Below, one piece after another: positions 57,935 to 64,000 of a stretch of DNA of 64,000 nt. A model generated the notes under the pieces. That model worked only from the letters and a program-made list of their open reading frames with translations. It was not told where the DNA came from and made no database searches. Every line of letters begins with the position of its first letter. Position 1 is the stretch's first letter. The DNA lies in contig OZ234499.1 of NCBI GenBank assembly GCA_965153455.1, forward strand, positions 10,102,271-10,166,270, written 5' to 3'. Origin of the DNA: Sphagnum compactum (lineage: Eukaryota; Bryophyta; Sphagnopsida; Sphagnales). Both the position numbers and the translations under genes were made by a program.

Positions 57935-60900
57935 TCATTCTTCCAATAGCACCAAAGTTTTATCATCCCCATGCACACTTTCTGCTGGAGTACAGCCTCC
58001 TTCCACTGACATAACCTAAGGAAAAATAGAAATATATTAGAACTTGAGATAATACTCCGGCACATAACTTGACAACGTGCTCATATACGCGTACTTTCTA
58101 TTTTCTAGTCGTATTTTGATTCCTTCCAGGATAGGAATGGGGAGCTGTCGCACATACCTTTTTGATGTCCAAGTACTTGACATGATCAGGATTGATCCAA
58201 ACACATACATTTCCCTTCTAAAAGTGCATATTATTGAACTCCAACACGAGTTGTAAGGGAATGGGGAGTGGCAAGACTATGCGCAGTTTTGCTCTACAGA
58301 ACTTCGACGTTCTCATTCAGCATTATCCTTCACACGATCCATCCTCATATCAAAAAGATCACTGGTATTCAAGATATCTATGCTTCAGATCAACTCATGC
58401 GCTACTTAAAGCAACATGCTTGCAACCGGTGCTTCGATTATATCTAAATCTATGTCAAGTAACAGGATTCACATAGCAGGCTTTATATTCTAATGCACTA
58501 CGATGATAGCACAGGATCACAATAAACCTGTAGGATTAGCTGAAAGTTGGCTCTTTCCATTTGCAACTCTTCCAGTTGAGCCTACATCCATTGACTGTTT
58601 GTCTGATGTAGGAGCTTTCACTGCTAAAAAACAAAAGCTATGCTGGAGTAAAAGAAACAGGTAGACCATGATAACATGCTTGCAGCCAGTGCTTCGACTA
58701 GATCTAACTGTACGTAAAGTAACAGCGTTCACGTACCAGACTTTGAATTCTTATACATTCGGATGATACTACAGGACCACAATTAGCCTGCAGGATTAGC
58801 TCCAGGTTAGCTCTTTCCATGTGTGCTTCTCCAGTTTAGCTGAGATCCATTGACTGTCTGATGTAGGAGCTTCCACTGCTGGAAAAAAAGGCTCTGCTGG
58901 AGAAAAGAAACATATAGACCATGACAACATGCTTGCAACCAGTGCTTCGACTAGATCTAAATGTATGTCAAGTAATAGCGTTCACGTACCAGACTTTGTA
59001 TTCTTCTACATTAGGATCACAGTACAGGACCACATTTAGCCTTCAGGATTAGCTCCAAGCTCGCTCTTTCCATGTGCAGCTTTTCCAGTTTCGCGTCGAT
59101 CCATTGACTGTCTGATGGAGGACCTTCCACTGCTAAAAAAACAGGCAAAAGAAAAAGAAACATATAGACCATGACAACATGCTTGAAACCAGTGCCTCGA
59201 CTAGATCTAAATGTATGTCAAGTAACAGCGTTCACATACCAGAGTTTGTATTCTTATATACACTAGGAGGATAGTACAGGACCAGAATGAGGCTTGAGCG
59301 TGCAGGATTAGCTGTAACTTGGCTCTTTCCATGTGCAGCTTTTCCAGTTTCGCCTAGACCCATCATTGACTGTCTGATGTAGGAGCTGCCACTGCTGAAA
59401 ACAAAAGCTATATGCTGGAGAAAAAGAAATATGTAGACCATGACAACATGCTTGCACCAGTGCTCCGACTAGATCTACATATATGTGAAGTGAGCAGCAT
59501 TCACATACCAGATTTTGTATTCTAGTACGCTACCATGGTAGTACAGGGCCACAACTATCCTGCAGGATTAGCTGCAGGTTGGCTCTTTCCATGTGCAGCT
59601 TTTTTAGTTTCGCCTAGATCCACTGACTGTCTGATCGACGAACTGCCAGTGCGAAAAACAAAAGCTATGCTGGAGAAGAAGAAACGTATAGACCATGACA
59701 ACATGCTTGCAACCAGTGCTTTGTCTAGATCTTATAAATTGTATGCCAAGTAACAGCATCCACAGAGCAGACTTTGTATTCTAACACACTACGATGGTAG
59801 TACAGGACCATAATTAACCTGCAGGATTAGCTGCAAGTTGACTCTTTCCATGTCCAGTTTCGCTAGAGCCGTCATTGACTGTCTGATCTAGGAGCTGCCA
59901 CTGCTAAACACAAAAGCTATGCTGCAGAGAAAGAAACATATAGACCATGACAACATTCTTGCAACCAAAGCTTCGACTAGATCTTATAAATGTATGTCAT
60001 GTAACAGCATTCACATACTGGACTTCGTATTCTAATACACTACGACATGATAGTACAGGATCACAATAAACCTGCAGGATTAGCTGCAGGCTGGAGCCTG
60101 GCTCTTTCCATGTTCAGCATTCCCAGTTTCGTCTAGATCCATTGACTGTCTGATATGGGATCTGCCACTGCCAAAAGAAAAGCTATGCTCTAGAAAAAGA
60201 AACATATAGACCATGAGGCCAAAATCAGAGTGCCTATGTTCAGGTGCTTTATACCTGGTGCACCGAAATCCCTTGGCACAGACCGGGTCCAGGGTCACAC
60301 AGGGGAAGAAACAAAGTGCTTGGTGGAACCGTTCATGCCTAGTATCGTTCATGATACTGAATGAGAAAACGGAAAAGAATGAGTGTAGAAAGTAGTTGCT
60401 GAATTTTGATGAACGCTTAATGTTCTCATGAGTTCACATTTTGTCTTCAGCGTACTTCACACTCAGTTTCAGGAAACAAAAAAACATTTGTTGCTAGATC
60501 TAACTGCCTGGAAACTAGCTGGACTTACGAACTCTTGCATATTAACTATATGCAAAGATTGTTTATTTACGACACACAAGTCCAATCCAGTCATTGGCAA
60601 GAGGGCATGCCAATCTGTCCGACAACCAAATTTAACAACACTATTGAGGTTGGCCATCACGGCCAGGGGTGCTTTAAGTTAAACTTAGGACTCCGGTTGA
60701 AGGAGATCATAAGGTCGTTTAGCGTTGACACGTTTGGCTGCTGCTGGCAGTGTCATGCGATGGAACAGTATGAAAGAAAAATTCAAGAACACATATGGCA
60801 AACGGTTAGCAAATAGAAGAAAATGTATTCACACATCGATACACGTGAATGAACCACTCTTGAACAAGTCCATACTAAAACATAGGGTTATAAACTCAGT

Positions 60901-62095
60901 ATATCATCACAACTTCCAGAGAAAAAGCCATATGCATAGAGCTTACATCTTGTAGAGTTTCTAGTAATTGGTCAACATCGTTGTCAAGCTTACAAGGAAC
61001 TGCAATCAGGAAAGAAGGAAACGGCTAAACCTACAGCATCCTGTAGAGTTAGCAAGGCATGTTACTCACCAAAATTGTAGGTCAGACTTTCCGGATGTGC
61101 CTGGCTCAATTCTCATACCGCGCATGCCACAGTGCAAGAAGCACAAGCGACGCGATGTCAGTCAGTAGATCCAGATTATCGCAGTGCTCGCCACTAGCGG
61201 TGAACCCGAAACGACCTGGACGATCCATAATAACTCTGGGTCTGGCCACTACAACAAGAAAACCACAATGGATGACCGGTAGAAAGATCGACCGACAAGG
61301 GTCACACGCATTGCTCGAGTAACGGTGAGCGGACCTGAACAAGCGCTAAAGTTCCAAACGGCACAAGCTCACCAAAAGTGCTTGAAGGGGTTTTCTGTAA
61401 CAGGATTCACCGAAATTCACGGATGATCCTTAAGCACAAAGGGTTGATCAAAGAGTAGTAACCGGAAAGAAAAAAAAAGTAGAATTGCAAAAGAACAGCG
61501 AGTGACAGCGGGAGAGAACACGCATGAACACAGGTATACAAATTTCTGTATACATGAATTCGAGCGTGCTCTCTCTCGTTGTCACCGACCACTCCTTACC
61601 CATCCCTATCGATGATCGATGCGATAGTATCTTAGGAGAAAACGACGTGCACCAGTTCCTCCAAAGCCGGATCGCACGAAGCTCGCCGCTATGTGTGTGG
61701 TTCGGAAGAACGCACAGAGCTCAACATGTGAGTGGTCAAATCAGAGAATGGAACAAAAGAATTCACATGATGTGTTCCAGCACGAAGCAACGGACACGAA
61801 CTGCCTCTAATCTCTGCCGTTGTCTAAAACACAAGTACACATACAGGAACGGATTGTCACACCTAGCAGCCAAGCTGACAGGGCTAATCTTTCACGTACA
61901 ACACACACTACAACCACGGCGGACATGCTCCAGGGTAGTAGAGAATCCAGTAGAGAGAGCGACAGCGAGAGAAAACCCCAGAAGAATCTAAGACTGCACG
62001 GTCTGCAAGCAGGAGCAGCTAGCTAGGTAAGAAACGAAAGCAAGCAGAGAGTCGACAGCGGAGGCCTCGGCAACAGAAGATCAGAGAAGGAATGT
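57935..62095 (-). CDS. Putative spliced gene, product unknown (terminal exons only)
   Basis: Minus-strand exons joined by good splice sites in one continuous frame: 60947-60999 (PCKLDNDVDQLLETLQD, then GTAAGC), 58158-58217 (TTTTAG acceptor, KGNVCVWINPDHVKYLDIKK, GTATGT donor) and 57935-58015 (CCTTAG acceptor, VMSVEGGCTPAESVHGDDKT then LVLLEE and stop). Junctions are phase 0. An upstream exon ending at 61070 (LTYNF, TTTTG|GTGAGT) fits phase 1. The start is unresolved; an ATG at about 61226 (MDRPGRFGFTASGEHCDN) is in another frame that reaches a stop. The upstream 61.1-62.2 kb is GC-richer than the surroundings. I do not recognise the family, and a non-coding transcript is possible. Confidence 0.35.
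58405..60215. repeat. Tandem array of about seven 250-269 bp units
   Basis: Recurring landmark TAGACCATGACAACATGCTT at 58662, 58915, 59165, 59434, 59689, 59941 and (truncated) 60207, giving spacings of 253, 250, 269, 255, 252 and 266 bp. A diverged unit without the first letters lies near 58411. Each unit also holds TTGGCTCTTTCCATGTGCAG, CCATTGACTGTCTGATGTAG, CAAAAGCTATGCTGGAGAAA, GTGCTTCGACTAGATCT and TAGTACAGGACCAC. Units are more alike than the 54-kb array. It falls in the intron between the putative exons at 60947 and 58217. Confidence 0.9.
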
Positions 62096-62121
62096 TGTGA
62101 AAGCAGGTCGTGAGCAAGCAG

Positions 62122-62128
62122 CTTTTAT
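62122..62128 (-). promoter_or_regulatory. Possible TATA box of the putative minus-strand gene
   Basis: CATAAAAG on the minus strand, followed by C/T-rich leader-like sequence. It is 130 bp from the TIR element that lies upstream. Confidence 0.3.
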
Positions 62129-62258
62129 GGTGAAATCTAGGCGGGTGAGGCCTGGAGGATGCGATCGAGGGTAGGGAGGGTTTCCTTCAGGAGGTGACTA
62201 GGGGTTGCTGCGAGCCTGGAACTCGAAGACGAGACAGAAACAGAACCCCTGCTTTCAC

Positions 62259-62948
62259 GGCCAGAGTGAACCAGCATCCACCAGCAGACCACGAAGGATG
62301 GATGGTGAGGAGTCAGGAAACAGTTTTCTTTTGGTTTTCAGTTCCCTAGCTCACGCAGGAAACAGCTTTCTGTTGGGTTCCAGTTCCCTTGTTAACCTTG
62401 TAGTTGGCCAAGTTGCCTTTTTCCCACCTACTAACAACCCACAAGCAGGCTGTTAGTAGGTAGGTAATAAGAACAGCCATTACCTTTGTAAAAACTATCT
62501 ACTTACAGAGTACTTTCCTACCTACTTTCGTACCTATTTTCCTCCCTACCTATATATAGAAACTACGTCTTACTGCATGAGTTACCAAGGTGAAACAAGA
62601 TATTAACTCAGTTGATGTTCATCCACAACTGAGTCATAATGACATGAGTAGTTGGTTCGGTTGTTTGTTTTTGCTACATACTAAACAACCCACATGCAGG
62701 CTGTTAGTAGGTAGATAGCAAAAACAGCCCTTACCTATGTAAAAACCATTGACTTGCAGAGTACTTACCTATTTTTGTACCTATATACTTATGTATGCGA
62801 CCTACTTCTTACAGCATGGGTTACCAAGGTGAAACCCAATATTCACTCTATTGATGTTCATCCAAAACTGAGTCATAACGTGCATAAAGTGGATGGTGCA
62901 CTGATGCACTTGACAATGCACTGATGTAAGTGCTACTTCACTCTGGCC
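62259..62948. mobile_element. Larger relative of the 32.3-kb Mutator-like MITE, internal duplication
   Basis: Left end GGCCAGAGTGAACCAGCATC; right end, reverse complemented, GGCCAGAGTGAAGTAGCACT. The flanks TGCTTTCAC and TGTTTTCAA may be a decayed 9-bp duplication. The interior shares AACAACCCACAAGCAGGCTG, TTAGTAGGTAGGTA and the TACCTA-rich part with 32320-32682, but holds it twice in tandem (near 62430 and 62685), which accounts for its larger size. Confidence 0.72.
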
Positions 62949-64000
62949 TGTTTTCAATTACCAAATTATCCACCGAAGACACACTGGTATCACGGAAAAA
63001 ACCCTAATCTTTCTTGAATTACTTCTAAACATTTTTAATATCCCATCTTTAAGCTAAATAAGGACACCTGGGTTCAAATTTAACATTTCACAGGTTAATT
63101 ATATTCTGTAATGGCACTCACTCAACAAGGTGAGGGTTCCAGTGTAGGTGCTGGTTCACCCTGGCCAGGGGTAAGTAGCTATTGTATTCTGAACCTACTA
63201 TTATCTTTACGCATACTTTGAAGTTCGAACCAGGTTGGGAAATTCATAGTAAATTCTGTGATAAGATCAAATGTGTGTAATCTTTATTTCCTACAACGAG
63301 CTGTATTTTTAACTGACAAATTCTGCTGTTTTTCTCAAAGTATGCATGCAGGCATCTTTTTTGGTTTTCTGATGTTGAGTGAATGGTGATTGGCCATAAC
63401 AAGATGGAGACACTTTTTCATATAATTTTTTTCAAAAATTCAGGCATCCTTATATATTTGTGACATATCTAGGTCAAGATCTGGCGAACTCTTTTCTAAT
63501 TTTTGAAAACTCATGGATTGGCCCCCAAAACTAAGCCATTCACAATCAAAAATAGTTTTCAATGTTTTGAAAAAAAATTGACAGATTAAGAAAATTCGCT
63601 ATCAAAGGGGGAAAAAAACACTGTGCAGCGTGTTTATTTGAATAGATTAGGCAAACTGTTTAAAAATAGATAGTAATGTTTTTATGTAGCCCTATACTTC
63701 AAGGTAGAAGGAGCTAAGTAGAGTTTGTCTTCAGATAAAGCTCTGAGATCGCTATAAGTGCAGTGAAAATATAGAAATTATATCTAGACTCACCTCCTTA
63801 TTTTGTACCTATCTATTGGCCTCTAATTAGTATGATCCAAGTGACGACAAGACACCACGGTTTGACCAGTTCTCTGGTCTGGAATGTTAAAGTCAGGGGG
63901 TTCAGGTTCTTGTGACATGGACCCGACCTAGAAACCTTTTGGTGGACCTGGCATAAGAATGGTAAAACTTGCCTTTTGTTAGAATCAGGAATTGAAATCC
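62949..64000. other. No gene seen; extra TIR-like end at 63143-63166
   Basis: At 63143-63166 the sequence, reverse complemented, begins GGCCAGGGTGAACCAGCACC, so it looks like a further right end of the same TIR family. It matches the left end at 62259 better than the nearer right end does. The remaining sequence to the window end has no supported gene. Confidence 0.45.

Noticed and set aside
58405-60215. CRISPR-like array
   Set aside because: Units are 250 bp or more, repeat over their whole length, and the genome is eukaryotic; this is a tandem satellite.
60428-61322. Several plus-strand open frames
   Set aside because: Overlapping frames with no family signature; the minus strand has better splice and coding signals here.

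Overview
This looks like nuclear DNA of a land plant, most probably a non-flowering seed plant (gymnosperm). The best clue is a spliced aromatic amino acid (phenylalanine) hydroxylase gene at 34.7-37.6 kb; this family is known from conifers, mosses and green algae but is absent from flowering plants. The AT-rich, gene-poor sequence packed with old, broken, nested transposable elements fits a conifer, cycad or Ginkgo type of genome, but the species cannot be named from sequence alone.

Only two protein-coding genes are well supported, both on the + strand: an SMP-30/regucalcin-like lactonase (three exons, 16235-17671) and the phenylalanine hydroxylase (five exons, 34720-37584). A third, unrecognised spliced gene is likely on the - strand of the GC-richer block at 57.9-62.1 kb. 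One of its introns appears to hold a tandem array of about seven 250-269 bp units. A possible orphan exon lies at 52364-52524.

Layout: 0-2.4 kb, AT-rich repeats, a degenerate minisatellite and a CACTA-type end. 2.4-4.8 kb, a plant transposon-protein pseudogene split by a solo LTR. 5.4-11.7 kb, a decayed Ty3/Gypsy element on the - strand, with a CACTA-type MITE inside its reverse transcriptase. 12-15 kb, AT-rich unassigned DNA. 15.1-16.1 kb, a large inverted-repeat element containing a tRNA-like insertion, just upstream of the SMP-30 gene. 18.3-20.1 kb, a hAT transposase relic on the - strand. 22.3-26.9 kb, a non-LTR (LINE-like) reverse transcriptase relic on the + strand, interrupted by three later insertions: two TIR elements and a solo LTR with a perfect target duplication. 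27-30 kb, a repeat family with G-rich tracts. 31.1-32.7 kb, two TIR elements, one with a perfect 9-bp target duplication. 33-37.7 kb, the hydroxylase locus. 43.7-48.8 kb, a nearly complete Ty1/Copia element on the - strand with both LTRs, PBS and PPT. 48.8-56 kb, several degenerate tandem repeats. 62.3-63.2 kb, a second member of the 32.3-kb TIR family, immediately upstream of the putative third gene.

The genes do not form a functional cluster. The unifying theme is layered insertion: target duplications and interrupted reading frames allow the relative order of several insertions to be read. The same CAGCC...GGCTG repeat family lies upstream of the SMP-30 gene and inside intron 3 of the hydroxylase gene.
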